A stretch of 64,000 nt of DNA from Candidatus Omnitrophota bacterium (GTDB taxonomy: Bacteria; Omnitrophota; Gorgyraeia; Pluralincolimonadales; Pluralincolimonadaceae): the NCBI GenBank assembly GCA_041653595.1, contig JBAZFB010000002.1, positions 1-64,000 on the forward strand, read 5' to 3'. The notes beneath the pieces are model-generated. The model had not been told where the DNA came from. It did not search any database and worked only from the letters and a program-made list of their open reading frames with translations. Positions 39,866 to 48,131 of this stretch are shown here, in pieces; the stretch's first letter is position 1; the number at the start of each line of letters is the position of its first letter. The translations under genes were made by a program, and so were the position numbers.

Positions 39866-40062
39866 ATCAGGGACGATTCCAATGGTAAAGCCAGAGGTGT
39901 CCCTGACGGCGGAGAGAGACACTTGATATGACGACCGGGCAATCTGGCGAGCGAAGAGGCGATTTATGCCGCAGTCCCGCCGTTGCGGGACGAGGAATAA
40001 AGAAAGCCCGAGCGAGCCGATTGACTGGGAGTTAGGTAGATGGAGAATGAAACGTCCCCAAT
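39866..40062 (+). other. Inverted-repeat-bounded, hairpin-rich segment (leader RNA or REP-like element)
   Basis: The segment is bounded by ATCAGGGACGATTC (39866-39879) and the inverted GAAACGTCCCCAAT (40049-40062), matching at 10 of 14 positions. Inside are TCAGGGAC/GTCCCTGA (39867-39874 with 39899-39906), GTCCCGC/GCGGGAC (39974-39980 with 39985-39991, CGTT loop), a longer-range CAATC-T-GGC/GCCGATTG pairing (39940-39948 with 40016-40023), and ACGGCGG/CCGCCGT (39906-39912 with 39977-39983), which would compete with the second hairpin. The layout could be a structured 5' leader of the next gene or a remnant of a REP/RAYT-type element. I recognised no known RNA family. Confidence 0.45.
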
Positions 40063-40080
40063 AAACCTAGGGAGGGAAAA

Positions 40081-40575
40081 ATGAAAAGTGTAATAGTGGC
40101 GGTAATAACGGTAATAGGCTGTTTGTTGTCGGGTAGCCTGCTGGCAGACGAGGTCTCTGCTGTAGCATCGGTCGATTTAAATCAGATCCAGAATGAAGTC
40201 GGATACCAACGACTTGTATTTATGGACGCGAACGATGAAGTTAAGGCTGAGATGCTAAAGCTGCGGAAAGCGCTCGATCAAGCACTCATTGAGTGTGTAA
40301 GAGAAAATGACGATGGCAAGTTAGCGATCCTTCAAACGAAGATCCAGTCCATGAATAACAAGCTCAACACCATACGGAATACAATGAGCTACAGGAACTC
40401 TGATCACAGGAGGGCCCTGACAAAGTTTATTAAGAGTCGATATTCCGGAAAATACGCGCTGGTCATCGACGCTCAAATGGCTAGAAATAACAGCCAGGTA
40501 ATCATTTGGGATGCTCCAAGGATGACCGATCTAACCGATGAGATCATCCAAGAGCTGGATCGAGAGTTACCCTAG
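40081..40575 (+). CDS. Exported OmpH/Skp-like protein (putative periplasmic chaperone)
   Basis: A 164-residue protein with a clear signal peptide (basic MK start, hydrophobic 4-20, likely cleavage after LLADE-type small residues near 22). The centre is charged and helical, likely coiled coil (about 55-100). The C-terminal GKYALVIDAQMARNNSQVIIWDAPRMTDLTDEI matches in pattern the end of Skp/OmpH chaperones, which read Y-x-L-V-V-D-x-N...DIT. Skp carries unfolded outer-membrane proteins across the periplasm. No bamA neighbour is present, which is unusual. Codon use looks more A/T-ending than in neighbours. GGGAGGG precedes the start. Confidence 0.6.
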   Translation: MKSVIVAVITVIGCLLSGSLLADEVSAVASVDLNQIQNEVGYQRLVFMDANDEVKAEMLKLRKALDQALIECVRENDDGKLAILQTKIQSMNNKLNTIRNTMSYRNSDHRRALTKFIKSRYSGKYALVIDAQMARNNSQVIIWDAPRMTDLTDEIIQELDRELP

Positions 40576-40587
40576 AAGGAGGCGACA

Positions 40588-40971
40588 ATGCCGGCTAATA
40601 TCAGGATTATCCGCGCGCAGGAGTTCATAAAGGCGAACCCGGAAGGACAGCTCAATCTCGACGAGTCCAGGAAAATGCTTATTGAGATCGCGTCAGCCTC
40701 GGCCCCTTTGACCGAATACGACATAATCCTGGACACTCGAAAGACGCAGTCAAAAATGTCCGAAGCCGACCTTTGGTTTCTGGCGTCTGAACTCACCAAC
40801 TACTTTAGTAAGGCTTTTTCCCGGACTCAAAAGACGGCAGTTCTTTGTCCGCTTGATCAGTTTGACAACGCAAAGTTCTTCGCGCTCTGCGCCAAAAACA
40901 GAGGCTTCCAAGTCAAGGCATTCACTTCTTTCGAGGAAGCATACGAATGGCTGATTGCGGATAGGACCTGA
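40588..40971 (+). CDS. Small protein, possibly SpoIIAA/STAS-like
   Basis: A 127-residue soluble protein with no signal peptide. A central YDIILDTRK strand-loop and the closing VKAFTSFEEAYEWL resemble the SpoIIAA-like (CRAL/TRIO-type fold) family, in which the final helix begins with a similar hydrophobic E-A-x-x-W-L pattern. I cannot identify a function. It lies 12 bases after the Skp-like gene with an AAGGAGGC site, so the two are probably co-transcribed. It is the last gene before the cobalamin riboswitch. Confidence 0.55.
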   Translation: MPANIRIIRAQEFIKANPEGQLNLDESRKMLIEIASASAPLTEYDIILDTRKTQSKMSEADLWFLASELTNYFSKAFSRTQKTAVLCPLDQFDNAKFFALCAKNRGFQVKAFTSFEEAYEWLIADRT

Positions 40972-40994
40972 CGCCTGCCGTTAAATATTTTTGC

Positions 40995-41023
40995 TTGCTT
41001 TTTGTTTTTCATCGTGTTAACAT
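40995..41023 (+). promoter_or_regulatory. Candidate promoter of the cobalamin operon
   Basis: TTGCTT at 40995-41000 and TAACAT at 41018-41023 are 17 bases apart, in a T-rich stretch. Transcription from here would start near 41030, just ahead of the 5' strand of the riboswitch P1 stem at 41034. Confidence 0.45.
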
Positions 41024-41033
41024 AACACTGCTT

Positions 41034-41206
41034 TAAGCGCGGGAAGCCCGTGAAATACGGGCACGGCCCCGCCACTGTAACCCCGCACCTTACTGACAAG
41101 TAAGGTAGCGCCTTAGACTACCGAAAGAATATTCTTTCGGAAAAGACCACTGTTAAAAACGGGAAGGTTTAGTTTAAGGTGCGGGGGAGTCAGGATATCG
41201 CGCTTA
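41034..41206 (+). promoter_or_regulatory. Cobalamin (B12) riboswitch
   Basis: The closing stem is TAAGCGCG (41034-41041) with CGCGCTTA (41199-41206), eight perfect pairs. Inside are the conserved GGGAAG, the CCCGTGAAATACGGG hairpin and the highly conserved ACGGCCCCGCCACTGTAA core (41063-41080). CCCCGCACCTTA (41081-41092) pairs with TAAGGTGCGGGG (41175-41186), and the B12-box segment AGTCAGGATAT follows at 41188-41198. Adenosyl- or other cobalamin binding would shut off the operon that follows, which is entirely cobalamin uptake and assembly. Confidence 0.93.
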
Positions 41207-41249
41207 GGGTTTTCAAATTCCTTCGAGGGTGAGGAGAATTTTTTTATTA

Positions 41250-41281
41250 CCTCATTCCAACAAAGGGATGAGGTTTTTTTA
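41250..41281 (+). terminator. Riboswitch-linked terminator ahead of cobU
   Basis: CCTCATTCC at 41250-41258 pairs with GGGATGAGG at 41265-41273 (one G-T wobble) and is followed by seven T. The upstream segment GGGTGAGG at 41227-41234 can pair with the same CCTCATTC strand, offering an antiterminator. This gives a simple on/off model for transcriptional control by the riboswitch. Confidence 0.75.
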
Positions 41282-41312
41282 TTTGCGAAACACAAGTTCC
41301 CGGAGGGGGAAA

Positions 41313-41831
41313 ATGTCTGAATTGGTATTGGTAACCGGAGGCGTCCGGTCCGGCAAGTCTTCTTACGCGCAAACGATCGCCGCGGCATCAGGCGCGAAGG
41401 TCTTCTATATCGCGACAGCCGAAGCGCTGGATGTCGATATGAAGAAGAGGATAGGCGCTCACAAAAGGTCCCGCTCCAAATCCTGGGCCACCGTAGAAGA
41501 GCCCATCCGTCTAGTTAAAGCGATCGATTCACTGCCCGCGGAGAATATTACCGTAATACTCGATTGCCTCACCCTTTTCATCTCAAATCTCATCCACAAA
41601 GGCCTGACTGACGCGCAGGTATATTCTGAAATAAAGAAAATAATAATTGCCCTGCGGAAGAAGGCCGGGCTTTCCATAATAGTCACTAACGAAGTCGGAA
41701 GCGGCATCGTCCCCGAGAACAGGCTCTCCCGCAGGTTCAGGGACCTGCAGGGGCGGGTAAACCAGATAACCGCCAAGGAGGCGGACAGGGTATGTCTATT
41801 GGTGTCAGGAATACCGTTACAGGTAAAGTAA
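41313..41831 (+). CDS. cobU: Adenosylcobinamide kinase/guanylyltransferase
   Basis: A 172-residue bifunctional enzyme that phosphorylates adenosylcobinamide and transfers GMP to it, the first step of nucleotide-loop assembly. The P-loop GGVRSGKS spans G9 to S16, and H50 in the RIGAHKRSR block corresponds to the guanylylated histidine. The start at 41313 follows GGAGGGGGA; an earlier ATG at 41229 lies in the terminator region. The end overlaps cobT by 40 bases. Confidence 0.93.
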   Translation: MSELVLVTGGVRSGKSSYAQTIAAASGAKVFYIATAEALDVDMKKRIGAHKRSRSKSWATVEEPIRLVKAIDSLPAENITVILDCLTLFISNLIHKGLTDAQVYSEIKKIIIALRKKAGLSIIVTNEVGSGIVPENRLSRRFRDLQGRVNQITAKEADRVCLLVSGIPLQVK

Positions 41832-42934
41832 AGATCGATGAGGTCGTAAAGGCGATCGGGCCAGTTGATGCCGTCTATTACGCCAAGGCGCAGGCCAGGC
41901 TCGATACTTTGACGAAGCCGAAGGGAAGCCTGGGCCGGCTCGAGGAGATAGCCGCGCGCGTTGTCGCGATAACCGGGAACCTGAGGCCCTCGGTAAAGAA
42001 TAAAGTGATATTCACGATGGCCGGTGACCACGGGATATGTGAGGAGGGCGTCAGCGCCTATCCGCAGGAGGTCACCCCGCAGATGGTCTACAATTTCCTG
42101 AGGGGCGGCGCCGGGATAAATGTCCTGGCCAGGGACGCCGGGGCTGAAGTCATCGTCGTAGATATGGGAGTGAAGGGGAAGATAAAAGCGGATAAATCGC
42201 CTAATTTTAAGGATAAAAAAGTAAACCACGGGACGAAGAATTTCGCCAAAGTCCCCGCGATGACAAGGGAAGAAGCCCTGAAGTCGATAACCGGCGGGAT
42301 AGAAGCGTTCAATGAGGCCTATGCCGAAGAAAAGATCGAGCTCGCCGGCGTCGGGGATATGGGGATAGGGAACACCACTTCCTCGAGCGCGATAGTCGCC
42401 GCAGTCACAGGCGAAGATATCGCCCTGGTGACAGGCAGGGGGACAGGCATAGACGACACCTCTTACGCCCGTAAGATCGATGCCATAAAGAAAGGCCTGT
42501 CTTTGCATAAGCCCGACCCGAAAGACCCCATAGACATCCTTTACAAAGTGGGCGGATTCGAGATAGGCGGGATAGCGGGCGTGATATTAGCCGCCGCATC
42601 GAAGAAGGTGCCTGTCGCGGTAGACGGTTTCATTGCTTCCTGCGGCGCCCTGATAGCGTTTGAGATCTGTCCTGCCGTAAAAGATTATATCTTCTTCGCG
42701 CACCAATCTGTTGAGGCGGGGCAGTCGGCCATTTTAAGGCGCATCGGCCAGAGGCCGTTGTTGAATCTCGATATGCGTCTCGGGGAAGGGACAGGCGCGG
42801 CGCTCGCGATGGGCATAATCGAGGCGTCCGTTAAGATATTGAACGAGATGGCGACATTCGGCGAAGCGGGAGTTTCGGAGGAAAGCGACCCCATCAATCA
42901 CTCTCTGGGGAGTGGTGAGCGAAGCGAACCATGA
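41792..42934 (+). CDS. cobT: Nicotinate-nucleotide-dimethylbenzimidazole phosphoribosyltransferase
   Basis: Makes alpha-ribazole phosphate, the lower-ligand nucleotide of cobalamin. 380 residues. The TKPKGSLGRLEEIA start, the DHGICEEGVSAYPQEVT block, the GDMGIGNTTSSSA block and the LGEGTGAALAM block with the catalytic glutamate are all present. The family normally ends near ATFGEAGVSE; here about 16 more residues are encoded by a short hairpin-bearing repeat-like stretch (42897-42930). The start lies inside cobU behind AAGGAGG. The stop overlaps cobS by four bases. Confidence 0.94.
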   Translation: MSIGVRNTVTGKVKIDEVVKAIGPVDAVYYAKAQARLDTLTKPKGSLGRLEEIAARVVAITGNLRPSVKNKVIFTMAGDHGICEEGVSAYPQEVTPQMVYNFLRGGAGINVLARDAGAEVIVVDMGVKGKIKADKSPNFKDKKVNHGTKNFAKVPAMTREEALKSITGGIEAFNEAYAEEKIELAGVGDMGIGNTTSSSAIVAAVTGEDIALVTGRGTGIDDTSYARKIDAIKKGLSLHKPDPKDPIDILYKVGGFEIGGIAGVILAAASKKVPVAVDGFIASCGALIAFEICPAVKDYIFFAHQSVEAGQSAILRRIGQRPLLNLDMRLGEGTGAALAMGIIEASVKILNEMATFGEAGVSEESDPINHSLGSGERSEP

Positions 42935-43668
42935 AAAGTTTTCTTATTGCGCTGCAGTTCCTGACGTCTATACCCGTAAAGGTAAAAGGCGAGATAGCCG
43001 ACAAAGACCTTGCCGGCTCGATGGCCTATTTCCCGCTGGTCGGGCTTTTAGCAGGCGCCCTTCTCGCGCTGTCATACAATATCCTGATCCCGTTCTTGCC
43101 GCACGCGGCCGTATGCGCTTTCATAATGATAATAAACGTCATTATATCCGGCGGGCTGCACATAGACGGTTTCGTAGATACCTTCGACGCGATAGCCAGC
43201 GGCGCCGACAGGAAGAGGATGCTGGAGATAATGAAAGAAGGCAGGCCCGGAGCGGTCGGGCTCGCCTCTGTCGTACTTTTGTTTATCGCGGAATACTCGC
43301 TTCTTATCTCGCTTCCTAAAGGGGCGATCGAGGGGGCATTGATAGCGATGGCGGTTTTAAGCAGGACATCGTTCGTCGCTTCAAGCGCGCTCTATCCTTA
43401 CGCGAGAGATACGGACGGCTTGGGAAAGAAATTCTCCGGGCGCTTGGAAAAAAGGAATATCGCGGCCGCGTTTCTCACCGCGGCAATAGCCTTCTTCCTT
43501 ATATTCGGGTTAAAAACGTTCGTCTTTATACCCGCGGCATGCTGCGTCATTTTGGCGTTTGACATTTATTTTTTCAGGAAATTCGGAGGGATAACAGGGG
43601 ACACGATGGGCGCGCTGGGGGAGATAATGGAGATAACGGCTCTCGCGCTTGCCGTAGCATTGATATGA
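42931..43668 (+). CDS. cobS: Adenosylcobinamide-GDP ribazoletransferase (cobalamin synthase)
   Basis: Integral membrane enzyme of 245 residues that joins adenosylcobinamide-GDP and alpha-ribazole to finish the cobalamin nucleotide loop. The ALQFLTSIPV start and the GGLHIDGFVDTFDAIASG motif with acidic metal ligands are diagnostic, followed by several hydrophobic segments. It overlaps cobT and btuF by four bases each. Confidence 0.94.
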   Translation: MKSFLIALQFLTSIPVKVKGEIADKDLAGSMAYFPLVGLLAGALLALSYNILIPFLPHAAVCAFIMIINVIISGGLHIDGFVDTFDAIASGADRKRMLEIMKEGRPGAVGLASVVLLFIAEYSLLISLPKGAIEGALIAMAVLSRTSFVASSALYPYARDTDGLGKKFSGRLEKRNIAAAFLTAAIAFFLIFGLKTFVFIPAACCVILAFDIYFFRKFGGITGDTMGALGEIMEITALALAVALI

Positions 43669-44495
43669 GAAAGATCATTATCGTGACGTTTATGCTTCTT
43701 TTTATCTGCCGGCATGCCGCAGCGGGACAGATGAGGATCATATCTATCGCGCCGGCCACTACTGAGATCGCCTGCGCCCTGGGCCTGGAGGATAATCTCG
43801 TCGCGGTCTCCACTTATTGCGATTATCCGCCGGAGGTGAAGAGCAAGGAGAAGATAGGCTCTTTCAGTGAACCTAATATAGAGAAGATACTCATCCTTAA
43901 GCCTGATATCATCCTCGCCACAGGCCTGGAACAGGCGCAGGCCGTAGGGAAATTGAAAACATTAGGGCTCCGGGTAATGGTCTCAGACCCGAAGAATTTC
44001 CGGGAGTTGTATGATTCTATCCTCGCGATAGGCAAAGCGTGCGGGAAAGACGCTGAGGCGGTTTCATTGATAAGTAAAATGAAGAAGACCGTATCGGCTG
44101 TCTCGGCAAAGGCCGCCCTGGTAGATCCGGATAAACGGCCGAAGGTGTATTTCGAGATATGGCACGACCCGATCATGACCGCGGGCAAAGGGTCCTTTAT
44201 AGACGAGATGATAACGGTCGCCGGCGGTGTCAATATAACTTACGACGCGCCGAGGCCGTTCTCGCAGTTCAGCCCCGAATTGATCGTCAAGCGCGACCCT
44301 GACGTGATAATACTCGGCTATATGGTAAAGGGAGAAGGTGCGGCAGAGTCTCTTTCGAAGAGGTTCGGCTGGGACAAGATAACGGCAGTAAGAAAAAACA
44401 GGGTCTATGATAATATCGAGCCGAATATCCTCTTCAGGCCCGGGCCGCGGCTTGCGGATGCCGTTGTCCAATTGAACGAAAGGTTCTACAGGTAA
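43665..44495 (+). CDS. btuF: Cobalamin ABC transporter, periplasmic binding protein
   Basis: A 276-residue substrate-binding protein of the BtuF/FecB helical-backbone class. A signal peptide covers about residues 1-20; no lipobox cysteine is evident, so it is probably soluble in the periplasm. The RIISIAPATTEIACALG start and YPPEVKSKEKIG segment are typical of BtuF. Location inside the riboswitch-controlled operon, before btuC and btuD, makes a corrinoid ligand likely. Confidence 0.88.
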   Translation: MRKIIIVTFMLLFICRHAAAGQMRIISIAPATTEIACALGLEDNLVAVSTYCDYPPEVKSKEKIGSFSEPNIEKILILKPDIILATGLEQAQAVGKLKTLGLRVMVSDPKNFRELYDSILAIGKACGKDAEAVSLISKMKKTVSAVSAKAALVDPDKRPKVYFEIWHDPIMTAGKGSFIDEMITVAGGVNITYDAPRPFSQFSPELIVKRDPDVIILGYMVKGEGAAESLSKRFGWDKITAVRKNRVYDNIEPNILFRPGPRLADAVVQLNERFYR

Positions 44496-44498
44496 CCT

Positions 44499-45503
44499 AT
44501 GGAAGTGCGCCAGGCATCACAGATATCAAGGAAGAGGGGACATAAGGCCTTCATTATCGCGGCCGCGATATTGGTCGCGGTCGCCGCGGTCTCGGTCTAT
44601 TTCGGCGCGGCAAAGGTCGGTTTTCTCTCCGCGCTTACCGATATGGACAAGCGCATACTCGGACTCAGGGCCGGAAGGATATTGCTCGCGTTGACCGTCG
44701 GCGGCGGGCTCTCGGTGGCAGGCGTTATATTGCAGGGGCTTATGCGTAATCCTTTATGCGAGCCGTATGTCCTCGGCATCTCGAGCGGCGCGGCGCTTGG
44801 CGCGGTAATCTCGACTATCTTATTAGGCATGCAGCATTTCCTGGGTTTAAGCGCCCTTCCTGTCTGGGCTTTCCTGGGAGCGGTCGCCGCGTTCTTTATT
44901 GTATACAGGATATCAGAGGTCAACGGGAGGATACCGATACAGAACCTCTTGTTGACCGGCGTCATAGTCGGGGCTGTGCTTTCGTCTGTCGTGATCTTCC
45001 TCGTATCGTTCTCGGAGAAGGAGTACCTGCACAGCGTAATATGGTGGCTTCTCGGCAACCTCCAGATATTCGATATGAACCTGCTTCTGTCGGTGATGAT
45101 AATAGTCATCACGGCGGTCATCCTCGCGGCCCTTAATTCGAGGGAGCTTAACGCCATCTCCCTCGGGGAAGAGGAGGCGGCGCACCTCGGGGTCGATATC
45201 GAGAAGACGAAAAAACGATTGTTCATCATAGCGTCGGTCATCACCGGCGCAGCGGTATCCGCGGCAGGCATGATCGGTTTCGTCGGGCTGATAGTGCCCC
45301 ATTTTGTCAGGTTGGTGATAGGGGCCAACCACAGGGCTGTCATACCCGTCTCGTTTGTCGCAGGCGGCGCGTTCCTTATCTTCTGCGATCTTATCGCCAG
45401 GATGGTGATGCTTCCGGCCGAGGTGCCGGTAGGCGTTATAACGGCTTTATGCGGCGGGCCGTTCTTTTTGTATTTATTGAGGAAGAGGTCGAGGGCCAGA
45501 TGA
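44499..45503 (+). CDS. btuC: Cobalamin ABC transporter, permease (FecCD family)
   Basis: A 334-residue permease with about ten membrane segments. RAGRILLALTVGGGLSVAGVILQGL and the MIGFVGLIVPHFVRLVIG coupling segment are the classic FecCD/BtuC signatures. It starts three bases after btuF and its stop overlaps btuD by four bases. Confidence 0.92.
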   Translation: MEVRQASQISRKRGHKAFIIAAAILVAVAAVSVYFGAAKVGFLSALTDMDKRILGLRAGRILLALTVGGGLSVAGVILQGLMRNPLCEPYVLGISSGAALGAVISTILLGMQHFLGLSALPVWAFLGAVAAFFIVYRISEVNGRIPIQNLLLTGVIVGAVLSSVVIFLVSFSEKEYLHSVIWWLLGNLQIFDMNLLLSVMIIVITAVILAALNSRELNAISLGEEEAAHLGVDIEKTKKRLFIIASVITGAAVSAAGMIGFVGLIVPHFVRLVIGANHRAVIPVSFVAGGAFLIFCDLIARMVMLPAEVPVGVITALCGGPFFLYLLRKRSRAR

Positions 45504-46303
45504 CGCTTCTTAAGGCCGAGTCGGTAACAGGTGGTTATGGCAGAGAGCCGGTCATAAAAGATATCTCCTTCTCTGCCGCAAGCGGCAAGTTTATCGGGAT
45601 CATCGGCCCGAACGGCGCGGGGAAGACGACATTTTTGAGGATGTTAAGCCGGGTCCTGCATCCGTCAGCAGGCAGGGTGGCCATCGACGGCAAAGATATA
45701 TACAGGATGCCAATGAAGGAGTTCGCGGCGTCCGCGGCGTTCGTCGCCTCGGAGTCAGGCGTCATCTTCCCGTTCACGTGCCTGGAGATAGTGATGATGG
45801 GCAGGTTCCCGTATCTCCATCCCCTAAGGGGCGAATCCGAGAAAGACCTTGAGGCGGTCCGGCGCGCGATAGAGATGACCGACTGCTCCGCGTTCGTATC
45901 CCGCCAGATAGACCAGCTCAGCGCGGGCGAGAGGCAGAGGATATTCATCGCCAGGGCGCTTGCCCAGGAGCCGCGGCTGATATTCCTCGATGAGCCGACA
46001 TCGCATCTAGACATATCGCACCAGGTCCAGATACTCGACCTGATAAAGGACTTGAGCGAGCGCGGGGGTATCACCATCGTCGCGGTCTTCCACGACCTCA
46101 ACCTGGCGTCGGAATATTGCGACACGCTGATGCTTATGGACGGCGGACGCGTTGCCGCTCTCGGCGAGCCGAAAGAAGTCATCAGCTATGAATTGATAGA
46201 GAAGGTATACAAGACCGTTGTTGTCGTTAGAGAAAATCCCGTCAGCGGCAAGCCGTATGTCCTGCTCGCGCCGAGGATAAAGAAAACAGGAAAGGGAATT
46301 TAA
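45500..46303 (+). CDS. btuD: Cobalamin ABC transporter, ATP-binding protein
   Basis: A 267-residue ABC ATPase. Walker A is GPNGAGKTT, the signature motif is LSAGERQR, and Walker B reads LIFLDEPTSHLD, followed by the H-loop VFHDLN. The start at 45500 overlaps the btuC stop (ATGA); an earlier ATG lies deep in btuC. Together with BtuF and BtuC it forms the inner-membrane importer. Confidence 0.92.
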   Translation: MTLLKAESVTGGYGREPVIKDISFSAASGKFIGIIGPNGAGKTTFLRMLSRVLHPSAGRVAIDGKDIYRMPMKEFAASAAFVASESGVIFPFTCLEIVMMGRFPYLHPLRGESEKDLEAVRRAIEMTDCSAFVSRQIDQLSAGERQRIFIARALAQEPRLIFLDEPTSHLDISHQVQILDLIKDLSERGGITIVAVFHDLNLASEYCDTLMLMDGGRVAALGEPKEVISYELIEKVYKTVVVVRENPVSGKPYVLLAPRIKKTGKGI

Positions 46304-46307
46304 TACC

Positions 46308-48131
46308 ATGTTTTTCGCGAAGATCATCCCGGCGGTTTTATCCGTCCTCATATTCATCCCGTCAGCCCGAGGAGAGGAGACGGCGAACGTCGAACTTGAA
46401 AAGATAGTGGTCACGCCGCTCGGCACAGAGCAGAGTTACGGCACAGTCTCCCGGAGCATGGATATTATAGATAAATACGACCTTTCGGAGGTCCATTATG
46501 ATAATGTCTCAGAGCCGGTAGGCAGGCTCACTTCATCCCAATCCATAGATTACGGGTCGGAAGGCGCCCTCAAAACGATCAGGCTGCGCGGTTCCAGCGC
46601 CGAGCAGGTGCTGATCATGATAGATTCCAGGCCGATCACCGATTCGAGGACCGGCCAGGCCGAACTCCACGCTATCCCGGTCGATTCGGTCGAGAAGATC
46701 GAGGTCATCAAGGGGCCTGCCTCCGCGGTATACGGCTCAAGCGCGATAGGGGGCGTGGTCAATATAATAACAAAAAAGCCCTCTAAAAAACCCAAGACCG
46801 TCATAGAGTCGAGTTTCGGCAACAACCAGACTCTCCATGATTCGCTCTCGACATCCGCGACGATAAATAATTTCGGATATTATTTTAACTATTCATACGA
46901 TTCGACGCACGGCAACAGGGATAACTCGGAATACCGCTCGCATAACTGGACGGGAAGGTTCGATTACGAGGTCGGAGAGGACAACAGGATATTTTTCAAC
47001 ACCGGCTATTTCCAGGATAAAGGCGGGGCGCCGGGGTCTATCTTCCTGCCGGCACTCGACGATTTCCAGCTTAATTACAAAAATTATTTCGACCTCGGCT
47101 GGAGGGCAAAATTGTTCGAGGAGAGCGAGATAAGCGTAAGAGCCTACCAGAACAACGACAAGCTCATATTCATAAATTCGACAACCCCGTTCTCCAGCGA
47201 CGCCGCAAGCGGCCGCACGCAGGGGATGATCGCCCAGTATTCCCAGAAGTTCTTCGATTGTTACAAGGTGATCGCGGGCTTCGACGGGAAGATGAACCGG
47301 GTGGACGCTACTCTCGTCGGGAAACACAAGAATATCGTGCGTTCGCCGTTCGTGCAGAACGAGGTCTCTATCGGGAAGGATCTCGAGATGAATTTCGGGT
47401 TCAGGGATGACGATTATTCAAATTTCAAGGGGACGGTCTCGCCCAGCGCCGGCGCCGCGTATAAAATAGGCGAATATTCTAAGATCAGGGTCAATTACGC
47501 GAAAGGGTTCCGCGCGCCGTCATTCAACGACCTCTATTGGCCGTTCGACGGGTTCACGCAGGGCAATCCCAACCTCAGGCCCGAGAAATCCTGGTCGTGG
47601 GAAGGCGGGTTCGACCTCGGCTATAAGAGCGGCCTCCAATTGAGCGCGACATATTTCACAAATAAGCTGAAGGACCTGATAGACTGGGCGCCCGGTGACG
47701 ATTTCGTCTGGAGGCCTTCCAATATCTCCTCGGCGAAGATTGACGGGGTCGAGTTCAAGACCTTGGTACCTTTGACCAAAAGCCTGAAATTCGATTTCGG
47801 GTACAGTTACCTGAACGCGATGGACGTTGACCTCGACAGGTACCTGATCTACAGGGCGAAGAACAAGTTCGACATGGGCCTGACGCTGGAATACGGCAAA
47901 TGGGACGTGAGGTTTTACGGCGAGTCGCTCGGCAGGAGGTATACAGATACCGCAAACACCGCTTTCCTGAAGAAGAATTTCGTCGCATACCTCGATGCCT
48001 CCTATAAGATAAACAATAATTTGACTACTTTCGTTTCTATTGATAATATATTCAACAGGAGTTACCAGTTGGCGCTTGGTTACCCGATGCCGGGTTTCGC
48101 GATAAACGGGGGTGTAAGGGGTGAATTTTGA
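46308..48131 (+). CDS. btuB: TonB-dependent outer-membrane receptor, BtuB type
   Basis: A 607-residue outer-membrane beta-barrel. A signal peptide (about 1-22) is followed by a TonB-box-like LEKIVVTP segment, then the plug domain (IRLRGSSAEQVLIMIDSRPI; VIKGPASAVYGSSAIGGVVNIIT). The barrel ends in a terminal phenylalanine, the recognition signal for barrel insertion. The length matches BtuB, which is shorter than siderophore receptors. Its place in a B12-riboswitch operon with btuFCD supports corrinoid uptake. Confidence 0.88.
   Translation: MFFAKIIPAVLSVLIFIPSARGEETANVELEKIVVTPLGTEQSYGTVSRSMDIIDKYDLSEVHYDNVSEPVGRLTSSQSIDYGSEGALKTIRLRGSSAEQVLIMIDSRPITDSRTGQAELHAIPVDSVEKIEVIKGPASAVYGSSAIGGVVNIITKKPSKKPKTVIESSFGNNQTLHDSLSTSATINNFGYYFNYSYDSTHGNRDNSEYRSHNWTGRFDYEVGEDNRIFFNTGYFQDKGGAPGSIFLPALDDFQLNYKNYFDLGWRAKLFEESEISVRAYQNNDKLIFINSTTPFSSDAASGRTQGMIAQYSQKFFDCYKVIAGFDGKMNRVDATLVGKHKNIVRSPFVQNEVSIGKDLEMNFGFRDDDYSNFKGTVSPSAGAAYKIGEYSKIRVNYAKGFRAPSFNDLYWPFDGFTQGNPNLRPEKSWSWEGGFDLGYKSGLQLSATYFTNKLKDLIDWAPGDDFVWRPSNISSAKIDGVEFKTLVPLTKSLKFDFGYSYLNAMDVDLDRYLIYRAKNKFDMGLTLEYGKWDVRFYGESLGRRYTDTANTAFLKKNFVAYLDASYKINNNLTTFVSIDNIFNRSYQLALGYPMPGFAINGGVRGEF

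Noticed and set aside
39750..40080. RNase P RNA, tmRNA, SRP RNA or 6S RNA in the noncoding gap
   Set aside because: None of the conserved core sequences of these RNAs could be found by eye.
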